Shown: positions 10,301 to 14,295 of the stretch, piece after piece | How the letters are laid out: each line of letters opens with the position of its first letter | How positions within the stretch are numbered: the first letter of the stretch is position 1 | Source: Candidatus Omnitrophota bacterium | GTDB taxonomy: Bacteria; Omnitrophota; Gorgyraeia; Gygaellales; Profunditerraquicolaceae | Direction: 5' to 3' | Assembly: GCA_017995695.1 (NCBI GenBank) | Contig: JAGOIJ010000031.1 | Span: forward strand, 1 to 14,295 | Length of the DNA: 14,295 nt | The notes under the pieces: generated by a model | What the model was told of the DNA's origin: nothing | The model's database searches: none | Seen by the model: the letters and a program-made list of their open reading frames with translations, nothing else | Made by a program: the position numbers and the translations under genes

Positions 10301-13300
10301 GGTGATGGAGGTGCTTGAAATAACAGAGTCTTTTGTAGGGGATCTGCCGCATAGTGTCGTGGAATACGGAAATCTTCTGCAGGCATTGGCAGCAGCCAAA
10401 GCAGTGGCTTATCCTTATAACGAAGAGCGTATGGTTGGCGAGGTGAGGCGTATTGCGCAGCGCTATAATCTCTCTGACGGGCAGGAGGTAATTCTGTATG
10501 AAGCAAGCATGCTGGAAGTGCCGCGGTTAGTTGAGTCCCGCTTGAGAAATCAGGAAGGGTCTTCGCCCATAGATCAGCGAAACCTTGGCGCGGCAGTGAC
10601 GACAGTCAGCCGCGTTTCTTCACCCATCGATGCTTTGACCTCGGTGCAGTTCCGTGATGAGATTATTCCGCAGCTGATTACGCGTGATACCTCTGATCTT
10701 AATAGGCCGTTAATGCGCTTACTTAAGGAAGCATATCCACTGCAGCTTCGTCCTAAGGATTCTTTAACCATTGAAGAACAAGCCCAGCTTGTTGCGTTAA
10801 CTGAAGATATCGACCAATTAATTAATGTTGTGAATGCCGATCCACGCTTTACCCCGCACATTGGTGAGGGTAAAGCCTTGGCGGTTGAGCAGACTCCTAA
10901 TCTTGAGTATTATCGCCAACAGGCCCGTGAATTGGTTCGCCAAGGTAGAGTTGCTTTCTTGCTGCTCTTTGGCGGCATGGCGACACGCCTCGGGCTCGGT
11001 TCTATGTACCCGATTGATCTGGTGGAAGTAACTAAGTTCCTTTTGAATATGGATAATACGTTAAGTTATGCCGAAGGCAAGCGTATCCAAGAAGCCTTTG
11101 GTGAATTCCTCGTTCCGCTTAAAGAGCGTGTTGAGCAACAGCTGGGTTCGGATGCGGTTGATCGCTTGATTGAGGATCGGGCCGCAGGATTCCGTGAGAA
11201 AATCCGTATTCCTTTTAATGAGCACCGCAGCGGATTTAAGAGCCGCACCATGGGCCAGCGTCATAATCTTGCTTTCGCGCAAGCGATCCGTGAACTCTTT
11301 TCCGATGAAATACTCCAATTAACACCAACCATCGTGGTGCCTAATCACAGCATAATTGACCAGACTATTGATGATTATTTGAAAAACAAGCTTCGTTACG
11401 GTCTTGGCCGTTCTACCTTCTTTATGGATGCGCCGTTGTGCTGGCCATATGATTTAGTTGAAGTGGCAAGCGGCAGAGATAAGCGGATAGTCGCCGTCAC
11501 TAACCAGGCGGTACCTCCGGCATTAAAGGCGTCACCTAACCATAGTTATGTTATGTATCAGCTTGGGTTCAGGGGCGAGGCATATACTATTAGCGATGGC
11601 GAGCGTAGCTACGTGCACGATCCGCTTATCTCCAATTTAGCGAATCATCAGGTTGATCTTTTTGTTACCCGCCGTATAAATGACCTTGAATTGTGGGACA
11701 CCAATCCTGAAACCGTGCTTAGCATTGATCAGATTGCTGCTGCCCTTTATTTGCGCGAGCAAGGCGCACAGATGATTTCCGAGGTTCTTATTAACGACGG
11801 CAAGCAAAAAGGCGGCCTCTTGCTGCGCGCACCCGGCATGCACGAAGATGATTCTTATTTGTTTGAAGGTTTAAGCGGTCAGACGCGCCTGTGGCAAAGC
11901 GCCATTACTTCGGCCAATGAAGCGGTTAATGTTGCCACCAACGGAGAACGCCGCGGCGTCTTTTACAATCGTTTTAATCAGATTATGTTTACCAAAGCTT
12001 TGCAGGAACAGATTTTTTCTGTTGACCCTCGCGATTTAGGTATCGCTACCAAAGTGCGCTTGCGTCCGGGCGGTTTGCAGCTTGAAACGCCGTTTGGCGA
12101 GTTCTCTTACGTTATGCGTCATAGAGGCATCTATCGTGAAGGCGCCTTGATCAAGGATTGCAAGGCGTTTAATAACCTGACTCTTGCCTTAGAGATGGCT
12201 GGTTATCAAGATGCCGCCTCCAGTCCAATACGCGAACAGAAGGCTGTTGGCGCTTTGGTGGTTGCGCGCACGAGTTCGTCACCGATCAGCGAGCAAGAGA
12301 GAAATAGTATTAATAAGGCGCTTTCATCTCTTAATAGCGAAATAGAAGGTATTGATTTCCACCATTTAGCCGCATTTATAGGTTCGCTCTATGATAGGAT
12401 TATAAATGCGGATAATCCGCAGCCTTTGCAGCGGCGGGATCTTATTTTACGCCAGGTCGGCCACCTGTGGGTTGAGGATTTCGGCTTGCCTACGCTATTC
12501 TTCATGAGTTGGGAAGCGCCTGAATTGGTGGCTCAATTGATAAATATAACATATTTTGCAGAAGGAAGATTAAGAGAGACAGGCGGGGATGCCATTCTTC
12601 GTTACATCGCAGACTGGCGTTCAGATGACGTGCCTCCTCCTTCAGGCGAGATCACGCCATTCCGAAAGAAATCATCTTCGCCCACTAGCAGCGATTATAG
12701 CTGGGTGCAGGATCTTGACCAGATTGCCTATAGCAACGCCATGCGTTTGTTTGGATTTGATCAGGAAACCGTCAATAGACTCCTGGAAATAGATGTGCGT
12801 TTTGTGCGCGGCCCACCTGAAGTAGGCGTCGCCAAGTTTACTGATGCAGAAGGCATCACCTATATTACTGTTCCCCAGCTTGCGCTCTTGGATGAATCAC
12901 GCGATGCGGTGCGTTCTATCGTCGCAGAGATTCTCGCCTCGACCCCCCGTAACAAGTTTATCAATATTCCCCTTGGAATCTTAAGTTTTATTGGCGTGAG
13001 TATGTTTGTTATTGCCCGCGCGACCTTAGTTCCTGAAAGCGGAGAAATCTCTGACTTTATACGTACGGTGATCTACTCGACCGAGCTTGCATTTAATGTT
13101 TCTTTTGGCTATTTCTTGTGGGTAACGTATCCGCTCTATGCGTATCTCATTAAATTTATTGATACAAAAATTCCGGGCAACAACAGGCATCTTAATTTCA
13201 GTGCTTTTATGATGTTCGCTACCTTGGCCGGTGTTTTTGAGGCAGAAGCTTCAATGGGCGGAGGCCTTGAAATGCCGGTCTTGTTTGCGGTTGTCATGCT

Positions 13301-14295
13301 TAATATAACTAAGCTTATCGAAGGCGTAAAAGCCGGAGTATCTTCTTTTAAACAATCCCTCTTTTTTAACCCGGTGGTTGCCGGAGCTGCGTTGACCGTG
13401 ATCGCGTTTTTGAATTACAGTATTATTCATGGCTATGTTAAACCTATGAAAGATAGCTTTGTCGCGCAATTGGTCGCCAATCAGTTTAATGATTTTCTTG
13501 CCGTGCCGTTATTTATCATTGCTACGCCCTTCTTTATGGTGCTCGGGCAGGCGCTCATGCATGCGGTTAAGGTTGTAGCGCAGAATATTCGCAGCGATGA
13601 TCCGGCAGATCAACGTTTATATGTCGATTATAATGCAAACGCTACAAGGATTTACGGCAGCAATAAAGCCATGGCGCTTGCCGGGGCATTCTGGGCAACG
13701 TGGTTAACCGTGCAATGCGAGGTGCTGGGGATTACCTCGACGCCTGATTTCTGGGATGCGGTTTCCTACTATGCGGGCGGTTTCATCTTTGTTCTCGCTA
13801 TGTATTTATGTGCTGGTCAGATATCAGTAAGCAGCCAAGCCCGATATAATGAACAGCGTGATTCTAGCAGCAGCCCTGTGGGGGCTGTGGTGCGCGGATT
13901 GTCAAGATTTTGGTCTGTAGCAGTGCGTAGTATTATTGCAACCATTGGCCGTTCGTGGGTCATTGTGAAGGCGCGCCAGATAGCTATGGAGGCAGATAGA
14001 ATGGAAGCGCAAGACGCCCTGGCGCTGGGTATTGGTTTGGCGGAGCTGAAGCGTTTTGATGATGCGCTCCGGGCTTTTGATGAGAGCTTAAGAATCGTGC
14101 CGACTGCCCGGGCGTATCGCGAAAAGGGAGCCACGCTCATGCTTATGGGTAACGGAGGCACGGATGGCGATATTTACCGGGCCGCCATAGATGCTTTCAC
14201 TCAAAGCCTTGCGCTTGATTCCATGGGTGCGGTTTCGTTCATTAATCGAGGTAATTGTTGGCATCAATTAAGCCAGCACGCAAGACACGCAAAGA
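3..14295 (+). CDS. Giant multidomain protein, open at both ends (at least 4,764 codons)
   Basis: I translated the whole + strand frame beginning at base 3 and found no stop codon up to the right edge; the phase was rechecked at many points along the window. Neither start nor stop is present. In order, the chain shows: unknown helical N-part, HELGE and HEFYH zincin-like sections, LysM-like domain, one transmembrane helix, long coiled-coil stalk between Pro-rich hinges, Gly/Asn-rich tract, three nucleotide repeats, UDPGP-like nucleotidyltransferase domain, about eight transmembrane segments and TPRs. SSP followed by I, V, L or T recurs at module edges. Giant ORFs of this kind are known from Omnitrophota, where function is mostly unknown. 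LysM, coiled coils and membrane segments suggest an envelope-associated role (inference). Caveat: between about 9303 and 9881 this frame has few acidic residues and does not look like good protein, and a 90-codon ORF in another frame does. The true structure may be two giant genes, the first ending near 9308 or 9584 after a frameshift and the second starting at GTG 9882. Confidence 0.75.
1818..2180 (+). other. Segment with HELGE motif (possible degenerate zincin-type fold)
   Basis: Residues 606-726. A predicted beta strand (ERVTVLVYNGDKRVRL) leads directly into HELGE at 2052-2066, followed after an arginine- and glutamine-rich helix by AAHDVV at about 2157. A strand, then HExxE, then a downstream histidine in a helix resembles metalloprotease-like folds, but the canonical HExxH is absent because the second histidine position holds glutamate. 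What is seen is the motif and its spacing; a peptidase relationship is inference and weak. The region from about 1440 to 1818 upstream is helical and unrecognised. Confidence 0.25.
2199..2505 (+). other. Beta-rich segment of the giant ORF, unrecognised
   Basis: Residues 733-835. Short alternating hydrophobic/polar strands separated by Gly, Asn and Asp turns (PDVRVSGNPIEGSGSLEI, then VEIVNHGSMAAQGNSF, VRVNNRGRIISEG, KVDIEVDEGETLVLGG). The pattern suits a small beta sandwich or short beta-solenoid, perhaps a binding module; no family is assigned. It is followed from about 2560 by a charged helical region rich in Gln, Arg and Glu. Confidence 0.3.
3276..3600 (+). other. Zincin-like segment with HEFYH motif
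   Basis: Residues 1092-1200. The sequence KHEFYHPF puts an HExxH motif (HEFYH at 3495-3509) at the end of the hydrophobic helix VFNLWLG, preceded by strand-like stretches (LPNVMIVDGDTL; IKVSDEMGHMYPV). In known zincins the two histidines of HExxH bind zinc and the glutamate is catalytic. Against a functional enzyme: a proline directly follows the second histidine, which is disfavoured in the zincin active helix, and I cannot point to an unambiguous third zinc ligand. If functional, it could be a peptidase that processes the giant chain or acts on cell-wall or prey proteins; this is speculation. Confidence 0.3.
3603..4905 (+). other. Unrecognised mostly helical region of the giant ORF
   Basis: Residues 1201-1635. 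Charged amphipathic helices dominate, for example FLESIYRNDPGFKQNIKRGV and LLDELLRQVRQGKVDMVELS. One shorter beta-like stretch stands out (RRFFLVEGLPVGKKIVAIAH, about 4173-4232), followed by helices ending at the SSPL motif at 4908. A tryptophan-rich patch (QRWWESAYNRLLGG) lies near 3828-3869. I assign no function. No stop, repeat or internal initiation signal stands out. Confidence 0.4.
4980..5060 (+). other. Buried signal-peptide-like segment directly after an SSP motif
   Basis: Residues 1660-1686. Immediately after SSPS (4980-4991) comes a short basic stretch (SRIAKIA), a hydrophobic core (TAATAFLMYSL) and PARA followed by FEF, which is the layout of a Sec signal peptide with an AxA-type cleavage site (ARA). 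It sits more than 1,600 residues inside the ORF and just before a LysM-like domain. It could be a relic of a formerly independent secreted protein fused here, an internal cleavage point, or only a hydrophobic segment. Confidence 0.45.
5097..5297 (+). other. LysM-like domain
   Basis: Residues 1699-1765. It begins YIVEKGDTYGHIALDWL, matching the LysM opening in which an aromatic residue and valine precede GDT and then IA. It ends with IDKIQELNPGEVANIDLIMP and QQLDVI, matching the closing portion in which a helix with LN is followed by a strand ending in L-x-I. The middle is longer than the usual 45-50 residue LysM because of an insertion around RMGEKALGADGRFSW. LysM domains bind N-acetylglucosamine polymers, mainly peptidoglycan and chitin. 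It follows a signal-like segment and precedes a P/T/A/S-rich linker and a transmembrane helix, consistent with a periplasmic or surface location. Confidence 0.6.
5298..5618 (+). other. Pro/Thr/Ala/Ser-rich linker
   Basis: Residues 1766-1872. The stretch is rich in Pro, Thr, Ala, Ser, Asn and Val (for example TTPTVPAAPAQTVADAAV and NTGVTPTDVAANTG), with little hydrophobic core, and is probably unstructured. It joins the LysM-like module to the transmembrane helix that begins at 5619; the final 30 residues (WETFKDNVDRIATDAMQW) look like an amphipathic helix abutting the membrane. Confidence 0.5.
5619..5684 (+). other. Single transmembrane helix
   Basis: Residues 1873-1894. ATLAIGVVLAVAAAGALAYY is followed by LYRRAKAH, so a roughly 20-residue hydrophobic Ala/Val/Leu helix ends in a basic stop-transfer cluster. 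By the positive-inside rule, the LysM side would face out and the coiled-coil side would face the cytoplasm, if this is the only span before that point. That topology is inference, because what lies before the window is unknown. Confidence 0.65.
5739..5835 (+). other. Pro/Ala/Glu-rich hinge before the coiled coil
   Basis: Residues 1913-1945 (EAPAAVVEPAVIPAPAEPV and onward). Alternating Pro with Ala, Val and Glu gives an extended, rigid linker of the TonB/TolA type. It separates the transmembrane helix from the coiled-coil stalk and has a near twin at 7404-7514. Confidence 0.55.
5871..7340 (+). other. Long Ala/Glu/Gln/Lys-rich coiled-coil stalk
   Basis: Residues 1957-2446. Nearly continuous helix-forming sequence with heptad-like spacing of Ala/Leu/Ile among Glu, Lys, Arg and Gln, for example AAAKIAQAIVAQRQQIAKEA, then ARLAKAQEKRAKKAADVEEK near 6549 and DALKQKQEQAARDEARLAKE near 7206. 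One break occurs at STGSGNGGVSA (about 6951-6983). The composition resembles TolA-like periplasm-spanning stalks and other low-complexity coiled coils, so homology by composition alone is not evidence of function. Bounded by Pro-rich hinges on both sides, it is probably a spacer or stalk. Confidence 0.6.
7404..7514 (+). other. Second Pro/Ala/Val-rich hinge
   Basis: Residues 2468-2504 (HPEPVAPPVAPAVVAPEPAA followed by more PA/AP repeats). Same character as the hinge at 5739-5835, so the coiled coil is framed by two similar linkers. It is followed by a basic segment (YIQKVRGAWDRFFGRRK, about 7635-7685) and then the SSPV motif at 7719-7730. Confidence 0.55.
7731..8340 (+). other. Helical segment between SSPV and the Gly/Asn-rich tract, unrecognised
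   Basis: Residues 2577-2780. Regular amphipathic helices with balanced charge (DFMQQAKDLERVLRQRDELL; RRQVGDVLQNAFASIAAARD; EQLYQWRKDRTNLARAIL). Sequence quality is good and codon use is consistent, so it is surely coding, but I recognise no family. It probably forms a helical bundle. Confidence 0.45.
8391..8490 (+). repeat. Gly/Asn/Ser/Thr low-complexity tract
   Basis: Residues 2797-2830: NSSANGSNGVGSNGTGTGTG followed by SSPAGNGNGIGG. The DNA shows short tandem runs of AATGGC and GGCACA-type units, the kind that expand and contract by slippage. It is a flexible linker. The sequence that follows to about 8990 stays Gly-, Ser- and Ala-rich with few hydrophobic runs. Confidence 0.6.
8586..8700 (+). 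other. GC-rich patch with a small perfect hairpin inside the coding frame
   Basis: This stretch is visibly richer in G and C than its surroundings and contains a perfect 8-bp palindrome, CTGCGAAT at 8656-8663 and ATTCGCAG at 8669-8676, around a 5-base loop. The encoded peptide (STATGGPSVRGPGGVN, then AAANLPFAGRGS) is Gly/Pro-rich and unlike the helical sequence around it. It may be an inserted palindromic element or a locally G/C-biased linker. No terminal repeats or target duplication were found. Confidence 0.3.
9309..9371 (+). repeat. REP-like hairpin element, copy 1
   Basis: Outer stem AATAAGGGCG (9309-9318) pairs perfectly with CGCCCTTATT (9362-9371). Inner stem CAGCAG (9324-9329) pairs with CTGTTG (9352-9357), with one G-T wobble. 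The loop holds the shared core, 9329-9353: GCCCTCCTCCAGGGA, then T, then CTGACCCCT. On the reverse strand the core reads AGGGGTCAG-A-TCCCTGGAGGAGGGC. In the giant frame the core is read as QPSSRDLTPV. No T-run follows, so it is not a classical terminator. Confidence 0.75.
9401..9453 (+). repeat. REP-like hairpin element, copy 2
   Basis: Outer stem GGGCCGTG (9401-9408) pairs with CATGGCCC (9446-9453), with one G-T wobble. Inner stem ACTAG (9413-9417) pairs perfectly with CTAGT (9439-9443). The shared core lies at 9417-9440: GCCCTCCTCCAGGGA followed directly by CTGACCCCT, one base shorter than the other two copies. In the giant frame it is read as ALLQGLTPS. The stem sequences differ from copy 1 but still pair. 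Confidence 0.75.
9508..9575 (+). repeat. REP-like hairpin element, copy 3
   Basis: Outer stem ATAAGAAGGGC (9508-9518) pairs perfectly with GCCCTTCTTAT (9565-9575) and continues inward through wobble pairs to 9522/9561. Inner stem CGAG (9528-9531) pairs with CTCG (9554-9557). The core at 9531-9555 is GCCCTCCTCCAGGGA, then A, then CTGACCCCT. In the giant frame it is read as ALLQGTDPSS. It ends only 18 bases before the ribosome-binding site of the 9605 ORF, so it could affect expression of that ORF. Confidence 0.75.
9594..9600 (+). promoter_or_regulatory. Ribosome-binding site for the 90-codon ORF
   Basis: AGAGGTG lies four bases upstream of ATG 9605, a good Shine-Dalgarno match at acceptable spacing. 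In the same frame, two adjacent stop codons (TAA TGA, 9584-9589) sit just upstream, so this ATG is the natural start. The site supports a separately translated small gene. Confidence 0.6.
9605..9877 (+). CDS. 90-residue protein of unknown function, in a different frame from the giant ORF
   Basis: ATG at 9605 with AGAGGTG upstream, ending at TAA 9875-9877. The product begins MVKLNLSEIEFDHLVEFSKD and continues with a plausible alternation of strands and helices (TVFAAARQNGNGYMRIFLYF; WEELIGDDARVITDKI), balanced charge and ordinary codon use. The giant frame over the same bases gives a product almost free of Asp and Glu and rich in Ser, Ala, Met and Thr, the signature of an off-frame reading. 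This stretch is therefore probably really translated in this frame. It could be a small cytoplasmic alpha/beta protein; I do not recognise the family. GTG 9882 in the giant frame lies five bases after its stop, suggesting translational coupling to the downstream gene. Confidence 0.65.
   Translation: MVKLNLSEIEFDHLVEFSKDKTVFAAARQNGNGYMRIFLYFEADGNVYTRNGRAESWEELIGDDARVITDKICAARHNHIPVYKINGSHN
9882..10887 (+). other. Possible start (GTG 9882) of a separate downstream giant gene; helical region
   Basis: After the 90-codon ORF stops at 9877, protein-like sequence resumes in the giant frame at VASSPLGETLFAGSADPVIQ. GTG 9882 is the first in-frame start-type codon and lies where a coupled gene would begin; the next in-frame ATG is at about 9975. 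The region to 10887 (residues 3294-3628) consists of acidic and basic amphipathic helices (REEFIAKFLAIMITHINELM; SDRVEAILEEVNLEVPREDL), with SSPI motifs at 10560-10571 and 10617-10628. No family is recognised. Whether translation starts here or continues from upstream cannot be decided from the sequence. Confidence 0.4.
10890..12215 (+). other. UDPGP-like nucleotidyltransferase domain with altered catalytic motifs
   Basis: Residues 3630-4071. EYYRQQARELVRQGRVAFLL leads into LFGGMATRLG (GG to LG at 10971-10994), the position of the GGxGTRLG nucleotide-binding loop of UDP-N-acetylglucosamine and UDP-glucose pyrophosphorylases, which join UTP and a sugar 1-phosphate to give a UDP-sugar. The order of later blocks also fits: DQTIDDYLKNKLRYGLGRST and FFMDAPLCWP (from 11418), where the family has a GL, FF and Q/LP block; SPNHSYVMYQL (11532), where it has a GHGD-type motif; and RRINDLELW (11670), where it usually has a DN metal site. 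Most key residues are changed: GQG is GMA, the lysine of the usual PK is isoleucine, and GHGD is NHSY. It is either a very divergent enzyme or a catalytically dead fold used for sugar-nucleotide binding. About 440 residues is close to family length. Confidence 0.55.
12219..12956 (+). other. Helical linker region punctuated by SSP motifs
   Basis: Residues 4073-4318. SSPI (12219), SSSPI (12273) and SSSPT (12672) divide this stretch into pieces of roughly 20, 130 and 90 residues. The middle piece (INKALSSLNSEIEGIDFHHL to about ILRYIADWRSDD) is a helical bundle. The last piece (WVQDLDQIAYSNAMRLFGFD, then ITYITVPQLALLDESRDAVR followed by SIVAEIL) resembles the strand-turn-helix that precedes a zincin HExxH helix but lacks the histidines, so no activity is claimed. 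It ends at the first membrane segment. Confidence 0.4.
12957..13830 (+). other. Polytopic membrane domain, about eight transmembrane segments
   Basis: Residues 4319-4610. Hydrophobic spans by eye: 12960-13031 (IPLGILSFIGVSMFVIA), 13086-13157 (LAFNVSFGYFLWVTYPLYAY), 13188-13250 (FSAFMMFATLAGVF), 13260-13330 (MPVLFAVVMLNI), 13365-13437 (PVVAGAALTVIAFLNYSII), 13491-13570 (FLAVPLFIIATPFFMVLGQA), 13671-13735 (MALAGAFWATWLTV) and 13758-13828 (YYAGGFIFVLAMYLCA). Loops carry basic residues (IKFIDTKIPGNNR; KPMKDS). I recognise no transporter family. It anchors the C-terminal half in the membrane and places the TPRs on one side. Confidence 0.6.
14001..14295 (+). other. TPR repeats, running off the right edge
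   Basis: Residues 4667 onward. The first repeat, about 14001-14102, reads DALALGIGLAELKRFDDALR then AFDESLRIVP. The second, 14106-14222, reads ARAYREKGATLMLMGNGG then YRAAIDAFTQSLALDS and carries an insertion in its turn. The third begins AVSFINRGNCWHQL and is cut by the window end. The A-x-G-x-x-L-x-x-x-x-x-x-x-A pattern and the terminal Ala-x-x-L-x-P/D are typical. TPRs mediate protein-protein contacts. They follow the membrane domain and the SSSSPV motif at 13863-13880. Confidence 0.65.

Larger units (their letters stand above)
4908..13880 (+). repeat. Recurrent SSP[I/V/L/T] peptide motif at module boundaries
   Basis: In-frame occurrences: 4908 (SSPL), 4980 (SSPS), 7719 (SSPV), 8457 (SSPA), 9054 (SSPI), 9288 (SSSPI), 9888 (SSPL), 10560 (SSPI), 10617 (SSPI), 12219 (SSPI), 12273 (SSSPI), 12672 (SSSPT) and 13863 (SSSSPV). 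Thirteen is far above the roughly one expected from ordinary Ser and Pro content in a chain this long. Different serine codons are used (TCA, TCT, TCG, TCC, AGT, AGC), so the repeat is at the protein level, not copied DNA. Most lie where one recognisable module ends and another begins. None was seen in the first 1,600 residues. Confidence 0.7.

Noticed and set aside
10890..12215. Assigning a pyrophosphorylase gene symbol
   Set aside because: The motifs are altered and the domain is a slice of a much larger chain, so an enzyme name would claim too much.

Overview
The window is one uninterrupted reading frame. On the + strand, in the frame whose codons begin at positions divisible by three (first full codon at 3), I read all 4,764 codons to the right edge without meeting a stop. 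Neither a start nor a stop lies in the window, so it appears to be an internal slice of a giant gene. Residue numbers below equal position divided by three. I found no rRNA, tRNA, CRISPR array, transposase gene or promoter. The likely source is a bacterium of the Omnitrophota (Omnitrophica/OP3). The reasons are the giant multidomain ORF and a short motif, SSP followed by I, V, L or T, that recurs at domain boundaries. I recall both as typical of that phylum, but this is an inference and no search was run.

Layout, 3-9300: an unrecognised N-terminal helical and partly hydrophobic region (3-1320); a section with an HELGE motif (about 1818-2180); a beta-rich patch (2199-2505); a section with an HEFYH zincin-like motif (about 3276-3600); more unrecognised helical sequence up to about 4900; two SSP motifs, a buried signal-peptide-like segment and a LysM-like domain (4908-5297); a P/T/A-rich linker; one transmembrane helix (5619-5684); a long Ala/Glu/Gln/Lys-rich coiled-coil stalk between two Pro-rich hinges (5739-7514); a second helical segment; and a Gly/Asn/Thr low-complexity tract with a Gly-rich section (8391-8990).

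Layout, 9303-9604: three copies of a REP-like element. Each has the same 24-25 nt core sitting in the loop of a different hairpin. After these, a 90-codon ORF (9605-9877) with a good ribosome-binding site lies in another frame and looks much more protein-like than the giant frame beneath it. The giant frame may therefore really be two genes flanking a small one, with a missing stop caused by an assembly indel or a recoding event. The alternative is one giant gene with a nested gene.

Layout, 9882-14295: a helical region; a UDP-sugar pyrophosphorylase-like (UDPGP) domain with altered catalytic motifs (about 10890-12215); a helical linker punctuated by SSP motifs; about eight transmembrane segments (12957-13830); and TPR repeats running off the right edge.

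Working picture (inference): one or two giant envelope-associated proteins built from many modules joined at SSP motifs. They may be processed as polyproteins or used as surface/attachment machinery.
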